A stretch of DNA of 64,000 nt. Source: Anaerolineales bacterium (lineage in GTDB: Bacteria; Chloroflexota; Anaerolineae; Anaerolineales; UBA11858). The notes beneath the pieces were generated by a model. That model saw only the letters and a program-made list of their open reading frames with translations. It did not search any database and was not told the DNA's origin. Of the stretch, positions 1 to 8,683 are shown in pieces (position 1 is the first letter of the stretch; every line of letters begins with the position of its first letter). The stretch covers positions 124,001 to 188,000 of the forward strand of contig JANQED010000019.1 of the NCBI GenBank assembly GCA_028278545.1, written 5' to 3'. The position numbers were made by a program, and so were the translations under genes.

Positions 1-2
1 TC

Positions 3-116
3 AAAGCGGTGTATGACAGCCGCAAACAGACCAAAGGCCTGAAGATGGTCTACGAACCGGAGTATCTGCGTTTCTTCCAGGCGCGCTTCGAGCCGATTGA
101 GAAGTATGCAAAATAG
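3..116 (+). CDS. C-terminal end of an unidentified protein
   Basis: An open frame enters from the left edge and ends at TAG 114-116, giving 37 residues that end in EPIEKYAK. The tail is charged and aromatic (YEPEYLRFFQARF) and has no motif that I recognise. The frame runs straight into a long perfect palindrome that overlaps the stop codon, as expected for the last gene of a transcript. The family cannot be named from this fragment. Confidence 0.55.
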   Translation, partial: KAVYDSRKQTKGLKMVYEPEYLRFFQARFEPIEKYAK

Positions 117-151
117 GAAGTGGGAGCGTACGCTCCCACTTCCTATTTTGC
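108..151. terminator. 44-nt perfect palindrome, bidirectional terminator
   Basis: Positions 108-151 are a perfect inverted repeat centred at 129/130 (core GGGAGCGTACGCTCCC) with an A-rich left arm and T-rich right arm. It lies between convergent genes (the plus-strand gene ending at 116 and the minus-strand gene ending at 206), so it can act as a rho-independent terminator for both. It overlaps the last codons and stop of the left gene. Confidence 0.8.
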
Positions 152-205
152 GAGATTCACCTTAAGACAAGTTAACCAGGGGTGGCATCCAAATCCCCAA
201 AATCA

Positions 206-1825
206 TCAAGATACCAGGGATCCACTGTAGCTTACAACACAATCGCGTCCCGCAGATTTAGCAGCATATAAAGCCTCATCAGCTGCCTGGATAAGCGTTT
301 CCACCATATCACCATGCTCGGGAAAACAGGCTACGCCGACCGAGATCGTGGTAGTAAGCTGGAATTGATCCCCTTGCACCACCAGTTCACGGACGCCATT
401 CCGCCACTGCCTCGCCCTGATCACCGCAGTATCCAAAGAGGCCTCCGGCAGCACAACTAAGAACTCTTCCCCTCCATAGCGGCTGACAATATCACCTTTA
501 CGGGCATGAGTCCGGAGCATCTCACTCAGGTTGCGCAGCATCAGATCTCCAGCCTGGTGACCATAGGTATCATTGAACTTTTTAAAATGATCAATATCAA
601 CCATCACCAGGCTGACCACGCTTTGCGCCCGCCGGGCGCGCTCAAGCTCGCGTTCCAATGTCGAGATCAAATATCGGCGATTGAACAACCCCGTGAGCAC
701 GTCACGCATGGCCTGATCGTGCAGTTCCTCTTTCAATACATTAATTTCCTCGAGCTGCTCTTGCAGCAAAGCGTTGCTCTCGCGCAGTTGAAGTTCAACC
801 GACTTTTGGAGCGTGATATCTTTCAATAACACCAACCATCCGTTAAGTTTTTGATTGTGGTCGTCTATGGAGATAATTTCCAAACAGAAATAGGGCTCCT
901 GATCTTCATCCAGGCTGAACTCTCGTATCAATTTCGCCTCAGGATTCAGATCATCGACGATATCCTCCCAACCAGAGAACACCCCTTGAATCGTCGCGCC
1001 AATCGGGGGTTTAGAACCCAGCTTTAATATCGCCATCGCGGCCGCATTGATATCGATCACTCGATAATGCACATCCAATACCAGGACGCCGTCGTTCATG
1101 CCATCCACCAGGATATCCCGCGCGATGGGGACCAGGTCTAACAAGCGGAAATGATAGATGCTCAACCCAACCGCCACCCCGGTAACCGTAAAAACCACCG
1201 GGGTCAAATCCAGGTTGGGCAGAGGGCGCGTTCCCGTCATGTAAAAGATGTTCAACACCCATGGCAGCAAGACGCCGAAAAAGACCATGCCAGATTGCCC
1301 CCGGTATACCGCTGGGGACCTTAGAAACGTTTGCAGCAAGAACCAGAAACTAACCAGCATCAGGCCGTAAGAATACAGGGCGTTCCCCCAGAACCAAATC
1401 CCACCGTCAAAAATCAAGTCGGTTGCGTTTAGCCGCTTACCCCCATAGAACAGTCCGTGATAATGATCGGTGAAGATCATCAACACCGTCAAGGCGGGGA
1501 TCGCTGCTAACAAAATGCGCCCCCGGCGGTTCAGCCAGTGCGCCCGGTTGGTATACACCAAGACAAACACAAAAAAAGCCGTCGGCGCGACCGCCACGCC
1601 CAGATAGGTGGCGTCGAGCCAGAAATAGGGTTGGGGACGATAGGCCTCCGTCCAGTGCAGCGCATAGGTCAGGTCCCAAACCAACATCGCCAGCGCGAAC
1701 AATGCCACAGGGCGCGCCGTTGGCGCAACATCCCGCCGCCGCCAGGCCACTGCTAACAGAACCAGCGAGATAGCCGCAGCAACGAACAATAACAGGCTGT
1801 ACAAATCCGTATTGGAAGTACTCAT
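206..1825 (-). CDS. membrane diguanylate cyclase (7TM-PAS-GGDEF)
   Basis: This 539-residue protein has about seven hydrophobic segments in residues 1-230, resembling the 7TM sensor module found at the N-terminus of some histidine kinases. A PAS-like domain follows at about 235-345, then a short coiled coil (about 345-375) and a C-terminal GGDEF domain. The active-site loop reads RYGGEEF, a functional GGEEF variant. An RxxD motif (RKGD) sits just upstream at the position of the product-inhibition I-site. The expected reaction is condensation of two GTP to cyclic di-GMP at the inner face of the membrane, triggered by a signal sensed by the 7TM/PAS part. The gene is followed by the palindromic terminator at 108-151. 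The same window encodes an HD-GYP protein (59602-62367), a possible opposing phosphodiesterase. Confidence 0.88.
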   Translation of the reverse strand: MSTSNTDLYSLLLFVAAAISLVLLAVAWRRRDVAPTARPVALFALAMLVWDLTYALHWTEAYRPQPYFWLDATYLGVAVAPTAFFVFVLVYTNRAHWLNRRGRILLAAIPALTVLMIFTDHYHGLFYGGKRLNATDLIFDGGIWFWGNALYSYGLMLVSFWFLLQTFLRSPAVYRGQSGMVFFGVLLPWVLNIFYMTGTRPLPNLDLTPVVFTVTGVAVGLSIYHFRLLDLVPIARDILVDGMNDGVLVLDVHYRVIDINAAAMAILKLGSKPPIGATIQGVFSGWEDIVDDLNPEAKLIREFSLDEDQEPYFCLEIISIDDHNQKLNGWLVLLKDITLQKSVELQLRESNALLQEQLEEINVLKEELHDQAMRDVLTGLFNRRYLISTLERELERARRAQSVVSLVMVDIDHFKKFNDTYGHQAGDLMLRNLSEMLRTHARKGDIVSRYGGEEFLVVLPEASLDTAVIRARQWRNGVRELVVQGDQFQLTTTISVGVACFPEHGDMVETLIQAADEALYAAKSAGRDCVVSYSGSLVS

Positions 1826-1835
1826 AGCCCCTTCA

Positions 1836-3287
1836 TCATCCCTTTACCACCGCCACCGGCGTCAAGCGTGCCACTTTTTTAGCAATCCCCGCCCCCGAGA
1901 CGGTATCGACCACCGAGTCGACATCCTTGTACGCCGCCGGGGCTTCCTCGGCCAGCCCAGCCATCGACCCGGCGCGGATATGGATGCCATCGCCCTCCAA
2001 TCTCTTGCGCAAATCTTCTCCCCAGATGGTCTTCTTGGCCTTGCTGCGGCTCATCGTACGTCCCGCGCCGTGACAGGTGGACCCAAAGGAGCGCTGCATG
2101 CTGCCCTCCGTGCCCACCAGCACCCAGGAAGCAGTGCCCATGCTGCCGGGCACCAAAACCGGTTGGCCGATCTCTCTATACTCCTCAGGTAGCCCTTCAT
2201 ATCCCGGGCCAAAGGCGCGCGTCGCCCCTTTGCGATGGACGCACACTTGTATGCGCTTCCCTTCAACCTGATGAGTCTCGATCTTGCCCATATTGTGGGC
2301 GATATCATAAACCTGGTGCAAGCCGGCACTGCGCACTCTACGCCCCAGTACCTCCTCGAAGGCCTCCCTGACCCAATGAGCCAAGACCTGCCGATTGGCG
2401 AAAGCGTAGTTGGCCGCGCAGCGCATGGCTGCCAGATAAGCCTCGCCCTCGGGCGAATCCATCGGCGCGCAGACCAGCTCGCGGTCTGGCAGTTGGATGC
2501 CGTAGCGTTTGACCGCGCCCTGGAACGTGCGCACATAGTCGGAGCAGACCTGGTGCCCGAAGCCCCGCGAACCGCAGTGGATTTGCAAAGCCAGTTTGCC
2601 TTCCTCCAGGCCCATCACCTGGGCGGCCTGGGGGTGGTAAATCTTCTCGACCAGGTCCACCTCGATGAAATGATTGCCCGCGCCCAGCGTACCCACCTGA
2701 GGGCGGCCGCGTTTCTTGGCCCGTTCGCTGACGTGGCTGGGGTCAGCGCCTTTCAACTGCCCGCCCTCCTCGGTGCGGCGCACATCCGCCTCGCTGGCAT
2801 AGCCTCTCTTCAACGCCCAGCGTGAGCCTTCGACGCACAGGCGCTCCAATTCACGTTCACTCAGCCGCAGTTGACCGCCTTTCCCCACCCCGCTGGGACA
2901 TTTCCTGTCCAGGGCGGTTGCCAGTTCACCCAGATAGGGTCGCGCTTCCTCAAAGGTGATCTGTGAACCCAAAAGACGCACGCCGCAGTTGATATCGTAG
3001 CCAATCGCTCCCGGGGAGATGACTCCATCAGGGTAGCGGGTCGCCGCCACACCCCCAATCGGGAAGCCATAGCCCTGGTGCATGTCCGGCATCACCAGCA
3101 CATGCCCCACCAGCCCCGGCAGCGTGGCCGCGTTGACGGCCTGCTCCAAGGATTTGTCGCGCATGGCCTCATTCAGCAGGCGCTCGGAGACGAAGACCCG
3201 CACTGGGACACGCATATCACCCCGAAAGGTCTTCGGGATCTCCCATTCATAGTCGCTTATCTTTTTCAAATCACTTACTGCAACCAT
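1836..3287 (-). CDS. rtcB: RNA-splicing ligase RtcB
   Basis: RtcB joins RNA 2',3'-cyclic phosphate (3'-phosphate) and 5'-hydroxyl ends using GTP and Mn2+. The protein has 483 residues, the usual family length. Visible motifs are [24 protein letters not shown] (metal-binding Cys), [20 protein letters not shown] and CHGAGR, whose His is the residue guanylated in characterised RtcB. The start is set by the Shine-Dalgarno GGAGGTGG followed four bases later by ATG at 3287; an in-frame ATG ten codons upstream has no such site. It lies just downstream of archease (gap about 30 bases) on the same strand, so the two are probably co-transcribed. The role, RNA repair or tRNA maturation, is inferred. Confidence 0.95.
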   Translation of the reverse strand: MVAVSDLKKISDYEWEIPKTFRGDMRVPVRVFVSERLLNEAMRDKSLEQAVNAATLPGLVGHVLVMPDMHQGYGFPIGGVAATRYPDGVISPGAIGYDINCGVRLLGSQITFEEARPYLGELATALDRKCPSGVGKGGQLRLSERELERLCVEGSRWALKRGYASEADVRRTEEGGQLKGADPSHVSERAKKRGRPQVGTLGAGNHFIEVDLVEKIYHPQAAQVMGLEEGKLALQIHCGSRGFGHQVCSDYVRTFQGAVKRYGIQLPDRELVCAPMDSPEGEAYLAAMRCAANYAFANRQVLAHWVREAFEEVLGRRVRSAGLHQVYDIAHNMGKIETHQVEGKRIQVCVHRKGATRAFGPGYEGLPEEYREIGQPVLVPGSMGTASWVLVGTEGSMQRSFGSTCHGAGRTMSRSKAKKTIWGEDLRKRLEGDGIHIRAGSMAGLAEEAPAAYKDVDSVVDTVSGAGIAKKVARLTPVAVVKG

Positions 3288-3317
3288 GGTTCCACCTCCG
3301 TGGCCGCGTTTGCCCAC

Positions 3318-3728
3318 TCAAACGTCGAAAACGATATTGACCGCTAAACCGCCTTCCGTCTCGGTGACTTTCATGCGATGATAGGTAACCGCCTTGACCT
3401 CCTTGGCCTGGTCTTCGATGGGCGCGCCCCAAACCTGGGCTTTGAGGCGGGCGCCGTCAACCGCGAGCTGATACGCATCGAAGGCCAGGTGCTCATCTTC
3501 CCCATAGAAAAGCAGTTCGGAGAGAAAATCGACCAGCAGAGATTCCCTGTCTGCGAAGACCAGTTTGAACCTGCGCTCAAGGCGCGGCGCCTCGGCCAGC
3601 CGGATACCGGACAGCGCATACATCCCTCGCGCGGCCTGGGCCAGCAGAGTCACCAAATCCGCCGCCCAGACGTGCAGCTCCCAATCGGCCGTATGCTCAA
3701 CTTCGCGGAAACCGGCGTGCTGATCCAT
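3318..3728 (-). CDS. archease, RtcB activator
   Basis: This 136-residue acidic protein shows the archease pattern: an N-terminal HTADWELHVWA segment, an AARGMYAL helix, LLVDFLSELLF and a C-terminal VTYHRMKV strand. Archease speeds RtcB guanylation and gives it multiple turnover through a conserved acidic metal site. The gene directly precedes rtcB on the minus strand, the classic pairing, which strongly supports both calls. A candidate promoter (TTGACA at 3888-3883) lies about 130 bases upstream. Confidence 0.9.
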   Translation of the reverse strand: MDQHAGFREVEHTADWELHVWAADLVTLLAQAARGMYALSGIRLAEAPRLERRFKLVFADRESLLVDFLSELLFYGEDEHLAFDAYQLAVDGARLKAQVWGAPIEDQAKEVKAVTYHRMKVTETEGGLAVNIVFDV

Positions 3729-3858
3729 AGCCCCAGTATACTATGTAGTGCCGCTGTATTGGTATGTTAGGCGGGGTTTTCACAGATACTCTGCTCCGAT
3801 AGAGGACGTTGTGGCACTCAAACCCGGCGCAGAGATCGCCCAAATAGCCAATCTTTCC

Positions 3859-3888
3859 TAATAAACACCCGCCACCTACACTTGTCAA
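3859..3888 (-). promoter_or_regulatory. candidate sigma-70-type promoter for archease-rtcB
   Basis: On the minus strand a consensus TTGACA (3888-3883) is followed after 17-18 bases by a TTTATT/TTATTA -10-like hexamer (3865-3859). It lies in the 313-base gap 3729-4041, which holds no gene. The rest of that gap is AT-rich and shows nothing else that I can identify; it also contains the 3' flank of the AT-rich ATPase gene. Confidence 0.35.
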
Positions 3889-4041
3889 TCCATGATTATG
3901 GTACGCGCGGTTGGTTTTAAAGACCCCCTAAAATAAAACCTTGGCTATCGTTTTTCCTCATCCCAAAGCTCCGCCTCCCACACTCATTTTCTTCTTCATC
4001 TTGATAGTGCAACCCATCGATAGCTCGTGCCTTCTTGATAA

Positions 4042-5853
4042 TCATGATGAGAGGATTTTTTGAACAATATTATCAAGCTCTTTCGGCGGCTTCTCCAACC
4101 TGGAAATTAAACTATTTCTGAAATGCTCATATCTCAAACCAAGTTCCCCACAATAGGATTTTAATAAATCCCTCCCTTTACATTTCACCTTCCAAGTTCC
4201 ATCTATAATGGTGCTTTCAATAATTTCTGATGCAATTTGAACCATATCATCAAAAGTAGGATTTGCTTGTATTTCATCCCCATCGCCTGTAGACTTATAA
4301 ACTGAATCATATGCCTTCTTTGCCAAAACAGCTAATTCTGCATCAAGAAGAGCTCGCGCGTAAGGTCTTAGATGACCGTCTTTCAACAACAGGCTTTCCA
4401 AATGATCTTTTACTTCCAAGGGGTTTTGATATCGACACTCCATGCCCAGGAGCGATTTTGTTACGGCAAAAATTTCTTCAATGTTCAATAAAAAATTTTC
4501 GACATGATATACCGGTAAATAAAAGAGTCTCGAACCATCGGTAGGATCTTCTTCAAATCGCTGAATATCTTGATCAACAATACTAAAAAACTGTTGGAAG
4601 CCAATTGAGCTAGTAAGTAGCAAATTTATCCTTTCTGCGATATTCCTTGTCGTTGATGAGTTGCCAGAAGGCACAAAGCTAATATTGTACTGTGATGGGG
4701 GATAAAAAGATTCATAGATCATCCTATCGGCTGACGCAGATTCCCCCTCTATAAATACTATTCGTTGATTTATGCTAACTAACCCTCTTGAACCCATTAG
4801 CTCAGATAATGTATCATGCAAAATCTCATCTTCAGTAACGCGGACTAACTGGTTTTCTCCAGGGGCAGCAGATTCCTTATGAATTGTATATAGCGCGTCG
4901 GAGCCAGCTGCAATCATCATTTCTGGAGAGTGGGTCGTTAAGATTAATTGATTACCTTTTGATAATTCTTTTAATCCAAATAAATATCTACGCTCAAGAT
5001 CGGGGTGCAAGTGAGCATCTGCTTCATCAAAAAGTATTACCGAATCGGCGGGTTTCAATTGATGAAATCTTACAAAAATATTCAGTATTTCTTTTTCGCC
5101 TGAACTAAGATCATCTATATCGATTTCTCCCAATGGAGTTTCAATAACAAAACCAAAAGGTGATCTATCAAGATACACGTCTTTAAATTTTAAGGGAGCA
5201 AAAAATCTATCAAATGTTTCCCTTATTTCTTGTAATGAATCTGGGATCACAAGATGTCCTTCTTGCTGAGATGCTTGGATTGCCTGGAGATCTTGCATTT
5301 TTAGGCTTGCCAAATACTGTTTAGTCATTTGAAATTTCTGTTGACCTATTGCAAGAGTATTTTTTATTCGTTCGTCACTCAGAAAACTTGCATCCCAGTT
5401 GTTCAATTGAACCTTAGCAGCTTGTCTATATGCAGTAATGTAATCGAAAAAACCAAGTGACCCAAAAGATCGACTGTAATAACCAAAAAGTCTTGCAACC
5501 GGTTGTGATCTTTTTATTGGCCTACCCCTACCATCCTTATCTATTTCAATTACAATTTCATCCTTCTCCGGGCATTCTTCATCGTATTGGGTTTTGAGAA
5601 AATCTCGTTCACCATCAGAAAATAAAACTCCCATAATGATACGCGACTTGTCGGAATCGACAGAAACTACGCGAGGATCAAAATTAAAATTACCGTATGC
5701 TCCCGCCCTTTCTTTAGCTGTCATCAAAGCTTCAAGCAATGCACTTTTACCGCTCCCATTGCCGCCGCAAACGACCATAAAATTAGGGACATCTTCGCAG
5801 ACCGCATTTTTAATGTTCCGGAAATTTTCGACACTGAAATACAAAATTTTCAC
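4042..5853 (-). CDS. ABC-type AAA ATPase fused to a TOPRIM/DUF4435-like domain, putative anti-phage protein
   Basis: This 603-residue protein has an SMC/OLD-type ATPase in its N-terminal half. It shows Walker A GGNGSGKS at 30-37, ABC signature LSSGEKE at 249-255, Walker B VILFDEAD at 272-279 and the H-loop THSP at 307-310. The C-terminal half looks like the DUF4435/TOPRIM nuclease fold: FIEGESASAD with E369, SIVDQD with D427 and D429, then YHVENFLL (449-456) and CKGRDLL (558-564), which match the spacing of DUF4435 motifs. PARIS anti-phage systems pair an AAA15 ATPase (AriA) with a DUF4435 TOPRIM effector (AriB), and fused versions are known; this gene fits that fused design. Its base composition is clearly AT-rich against GC-rich neighbours, and it stands alone, both signs of transfer. 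The start is GTG 5853 with AAGGAG upstream. An OLD-family nuclease is the main alternative. Confidence 0.7.
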   Translation of the reverse strand: MKILYFSVENFRNIKNAVCEDVPNFMVVCGGNGSGKSALLEALMTAKERAGAYGNFNFDPRVVSVDSDKSRIIMGVLFSDGERDFLKTQYDEECPEKDEIVIEIDKDGRGRPIKRSQPVARLFGYYSRSFGSLGFFDYITAYRQAAKVQLNNWDASFLSDERIKNTLAIGQQKFQMTKQYLASLKMQDLQAIQASQQEGHLVIPDSLQEIRETFDRFFAPLKFKDVYLDRSPFGFVIETPLGEIDIDDLSSGEKEILNIFVRFHQLKPADSVILFDEADAHLHPDLERRYLFGLKELSKGNQLILTTHSPEMMIAAGSDALYTIHKESAAPGENQLVRVTEDEILHDTLSELMGSRGLVSINQRIVFIEGESASADRMIYESFYPPSQYNISFVPSGNSSTTRNIAERINLLLTSSIGFQQFFSIVDQDIQRFEEDPTDGSRLFYLPVYHVENFLLNIEEIFAVTKSLLGMECRYQNPLEVKDHLESLLLKDGHLRPYARALLDAELAVLAKKAYDSVYKSTGDGDEIQANPTFDDMVQIASEIIESTIIDGTWKVKCKGRDLLKSYCGELGLRYEHFRNSLISRLEKPPKELDNIVQKILSS

Positions 5854-6056
5854 AGAAATTTATCTCCTTTATAACAGGCTGACAAACTTGGGCTTCACTT
5901 GCCATTCGGTTTTGACCCATTACCTCCTTTGCCCATAACCAATCCCGACAAATCGTACCGCACGCCATTTCTCGGGATGCCTCCCCGGGCATGCTTCATC
6001 ACTTCCTGAACCTTTTCGGCAATCCTATCATAGCATAACCGCGGCGCAGATTCAAC

Positions 6057-6085
6057 TTGCTCAATAACCGCCTCTCCTCTATAAT
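6057..6085 (+). promoter_or_regulatory. sigma-70-type promoter of the FHA operon
   Basis: TTGCTC at 6057-6062 and a perfect TATAAT at 6080-6085 are separated by exactly 17 bases. Transcription would begin near 6092, only about ten bases before the ATG at 6102. The mRNA would have a very short leader and no Shine-Dalgarno, and this argues against the in-frame start at 6057. Confidence 0.55.
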
Positions 6086-6101
6086 TGCGTCAGCCTACTG
6101 C

Positions 6102-6905
6102 ATGAACACACTCACCATAAAACTAGACCAACTTGAAGCCCGTTTGCAGACCCTGATCGAGGGGCATATCGCCCGTCTGCTCCCGGCGCAGTTATCGAAA
6201 GATGAGATCACCCGGCAGATGATCGCTGCGATGCAGGCGGTCGCCCGGCAAGACGAAGAGGGTACTTTGCTGGCTCCAGATACCTTTTTCATCCAGTTGC
6301 ACCCCCAGCACATCAGTGCCCTCCCCGGACCGGAGATGTTGCTGGCCGAACTGGCAGACCTGATCCAGCAGGCCGGGGCTCAGGCCGGTTTTGCCTTTCG
6401 GCATCCCCCAACGGTCAACCTGGTAGCTGAGTCCGAGATGGAGCCTGACGATATCGACATCGTCGCCCGCATCAGCCCGGGATTCCACGAAGAAACCCAC
6501 GGCATGGCCGTGGAAACGGAGTCCAACACTGAAAACATCCCCCAAAACACCTTCATCATCGTCGATGGCGACCAGATTTTCAGCCTCGAAAAGAGCGTGG
6601 TCAACATCGGCCGTATGTCCGACAACGAACTGGTCATCGACGATCCGCGCATCTCACGCCAGCACGCCCAACTGCGCGCTACCCAGGGGCGTTATATCCT
6701 ATTCGATCTCGATTCGACCGGCGGCACCTTCGTCAACGGCCGCCGGGTAACACAGTGTACCCTGCACCCCAGGGACGTGATCTCTCTGGCCGGGGTGCCA
6801 CTGGTATACGCCCAAGAGGGAGCCGCACCCCTTGATTCGACGCAGCGCTATACGCCGCCGGCTTCGCCTGACGATGACCAGCCCACAAAGGGATCCCTGC
6901 TGTGA
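6102..6905 (+). CDS. FhaA-like protein, DUF3662 plus FHA domain
   Basis: Residues 1-115 resemble the DUF3662 domain found at the N-terminus of actinobacterial FhaA (an LEARLQTLIEGHIARLL helix, then the strand pattern PDTFFIQLHPQ). A variable linker follows, then a canonical phosphothreonine-binding FHA domain at about 145-240 (NIGRMSDNELVIDDPRISR, HAQL, STGGTFVNG). FHA domains read Thr-phosphorylated partners, usually in Ser/Thr-kinase pathways of envelope growth, but no kinase lies in the window. The protein is 267 residues from ATG 6102. That start is chosen because the promoter at 6057-6085 excludes the upstream one. It is translationally coupled to the next gene, which starts at 6902 within its stop. 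Confidence 0.85.
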   Translation: MNTLTIKLDQLEARLQTLIEGHIARLLPAQLSKDEITRQMIAAMQAVARQDEEGTLLAPDTFFIQLHPQHISALPGPEMLLAELADLIQQAGAQAGFAFRHPPTVNLVAESEMEPDDIDIVARISPGFHEETHGMAVETESNTENIPQNTFIIVDGDQIFSLEKSVVNIGRMSDNELVIDDPRISRQHAQLRATQGRYILFDLDSTGGTFVNGRRVTQCTLHPRDVISLAGVPLVYAQEGAAPLDSTQRYTPPASPDDDQPTKGSLL

Positions 6906-7342
6906 GCGCGATCATACTGCTGGTCTTGAGGAGCGTGATGGTCGCTGCCCTCTATGGCTTCCTGGGATGGATCATTTGGCTGCTCTGGCGTGACCTCAAA
7001 TCCCAGCAAAACGCTCCGGTGATCCAGCCCGAAACCCCGCTCAGTTTTGTGATCGATATCGGTGAGACCAAGCGCGTGCAGCAATTCTCTTCCGCGGAGA
7101 TCATCATCGGGCGCGACCCCAGTTGTGATTGTGCCATCGACTCAAACACCGTCTCCAAACACCACGCCCGCCTCAGCTTCGACCGCGGCCAATGGTGGGT
7201 GGAAGACCTCGGCTCGACCAACGGCACCCTGCTCAACGAGCAGCCGCTCTCTGTTCCCACCGTCCTGGCGCTGGGAGACCAGCTCCGCTGTGGAGAGGCT
7301 ACGCTTACCATCGAGAAACCTGCTGAACCCCCTGGAAATTGA
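6902..7342 (+). CDS. membrane-anchored FHA-domain protein (FhaB-like)
   Basis: The 146-residue product has one N-terminal membrane helix (residues 2-27), a short linker and an FHA domain (about 50-140: IIIGRDPSCDCAIDSNTVSKHHARL and DLGSTNGTLLN, both split here only by the reading of the motif). The order, membrane anchor then FHA, matches FhaB/FipA-like proteins that recruit phosphorylated partners to the membrane. Translation starts at GTG 6902, overlapping the previous stop by four bases, so the two are co-translated. The partner kinase is not in the window. Confidence 0.85.
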   Translation: MSAIILLVLRSVMVAALYGFLGWIIWLLWRDLKSQQNAPVIQPETPLSFVIDIGETKRVQQFSSAEIIIGRDPSCDCAIDSNTVSKHHARLSFDRGQWWVEDLGSTNGTLLNEQPLSVPTVLALGDQLRCGEATLTIEKPAEPPGN

Positions 7343-7354
7343 GGATGGAAAACT

Positions 7355-7798
7355 GTGTCCACCAAGAAAAAATCTAACGCCCATAACGTCAAAGTCTTTC
7401 TCATTATCGACGGCACCAAAGTGGCCATCATCGATGAGCAGATTTTTGGCATTGGCCGCAAAGAAGATAACGCCGTCGTCATCGATAACCCCCACGTCTC
7501 ACGCCATCATGCCGAAATCCGGCTTATTGATGGGAAATATGTGCTCTTCGACCTGGAGTCCACCGTGGGCACATCGGTCAATGGAAAGCGTGTTCAAGAG
7601 GCTGTCTTAAGCCCTGGGGATGTCATCTCAATTGGTGGGGTGCCGATGATCTTCGGCGTGGGGTCGCCTGGGCCGCTGCCGGACGCCTCGCAACCTACGG
7701 ATACCGCTACCGGGCCGACGGACGCCACGGATATCGAGGACCTAGATGCCTATCTGGGCTTATTCAGTGACAACTCATCGACGGAGGATTCTTCATGA
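7355..7798 (+). CDS. FHA-domain protein
   Basis: This soluble 147-residue FHA protein (IGRKEDNAVVIDNPHVSRHH, then STVGTSVNG) has a 40-residue acidic, Thr-rich tail (TDTATGPTDATDIEDLD) that could itself be a phosphorylation target. Its FHA core is closest to that of the protein at 6102-6905 (shared FDLxST, GDVISxxGVPxxx pattern), which suggests duplication within the operon. The start is GTG 7355 with GAGG upstream. Its stop overlaps the ATG of mtnP (7795-7798) by four bases, so the phosphorylase is in the same transcript. Confidence 0.85.
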   Translation: MSTKKKSNAHNVKVFLIIDGTKVAIIDEQIFGIGRKEDNAVVIDNPHVSRHHAEIRLIDGKYVLFDLESTVGTSVNGKRVQEAVLSPGDVISIGGVPMIFGVGSPGPLPDASQPTDTATGPTDATDIEDLDAYLGLFSDNSSTEDSS

Positions 7799-8658
7799 AT
7801 GATGCTCCCTCGCTCGCCATCCTCGGTGGCTCGGGCTTATACGACATACCTGGGCTGGAAAGCCCTCAAGAGTTCGAGATCGAAACCCCCTTCGGAAAGA
7901 CCAGCGCCGCCATTGTCGTGGGCACTCTGGAGGGTCAGCGGGTGGCTTTTTTGGCCCGCCACGGCGCAGGCCACCACATCTCCCCCAGCGAGATCAACTT
8001 CCGCGCCAATATCTACGCCTTGAAATCCCTGTGCGTCGAGCGCGTGCTCAGCATCAGCGCCTGCGGGTCTCTGCGCGAGGATTATATCCCCGGAGAGATC
8101 GTCATCCCCGATCAACTTTTCGACTTCACCAAAGGCCGGGCACGAACCTTCTTTGGGGAGGGGATGGTGGCCCATATCGGCGTTGCCGAGCCGTTCTGTG
8201 CAGACCTCTCACAAGAGGTCTACGAGGCGGTCAAAGCCGCGGGGGGGACGACTCACAAGGGAGGCGCTTTGATCACCATCGAGGGGCCGCGCTTCTCCAC
8301 GCGGGCCGAATCGAATACCTACCGTTCGTGGGGCATGTCGGTCATCAACATGAGCACCGCTCCCGAGGCCTTTCTAGCCAAAGAAGCGGAGATGTGCTAC
8401 GCAGTGATGAACCACGTCACCGACTACGATGTCTGGCACGTCAGTGAGGAACCCGTCACCGTGGAGATGGTGATCGAGATCCTCAACCGCAACACCGAGC
8501 TTGCTCAAAACGCTGTGCGCAATCTGGTGCGCAACCTGAAGTCCGACCGGGAGTGTGACTGCGGAGACGCCCTGGCATCCGCCTTGATCACAGATCCCAA
8601 GGTCATCCCAGACAAGACCAAGCACAAATTGAACCTGCTCGTCAACAAGTATCTATAA
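7795..8658 (+). CDS. mtnP: S-methyl-5'-thioadenosine phosphorylase
   Basis: MTAP cleaves methylthioadenosine with phosphate to adenine and methylthioribose 1-phosphate, the first salvage step after polyamine synthesis. The 287-residue protein has the family landmarks: LAILGGSGLYDI at the N-terminus, FLARHGAGHHISPSEINFRA, SISACGSLRE, TIEGPRFSTRAES and VINMSTAPEA followed by TDYD. The TDYD acidic residue and the Ser-Thr-Ala pocket fit MTAP rather than purine nucleoside phosphorylase. One variation is MST where MTAPs usually read MT. It is co-translated with the upstream FHA gene (ATGA overlap). Confidence 0.9.
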   Translation: MNDAPSLAILGGSGLYDIPGLESPQEFEIETPFGKTSAAIVVGTLEGQRVAFLARHGAGHHISPSEINFRANIYALKSLCVERVLSISACGSLREDYIPGEIVIPDQLFDFTKGRARTFFGEGMVAHIGVAEPFCADLSQEVYEAVKAAGGTTHKGGALITIEGPRFSTRAESNTYRSWGMSVINMSTAPEAFLAKEAEMCYAVMNHVTDYDVWHVSEEPVTVEMVIEILNRNTELAQNAVRNLVRNLKSDRECDCGDALASALITDPKVIPDKTKHKLNLLVNKYL

Positions 8659-8683
8659 CATCAAGTAGCCATTGGAGGCCACA

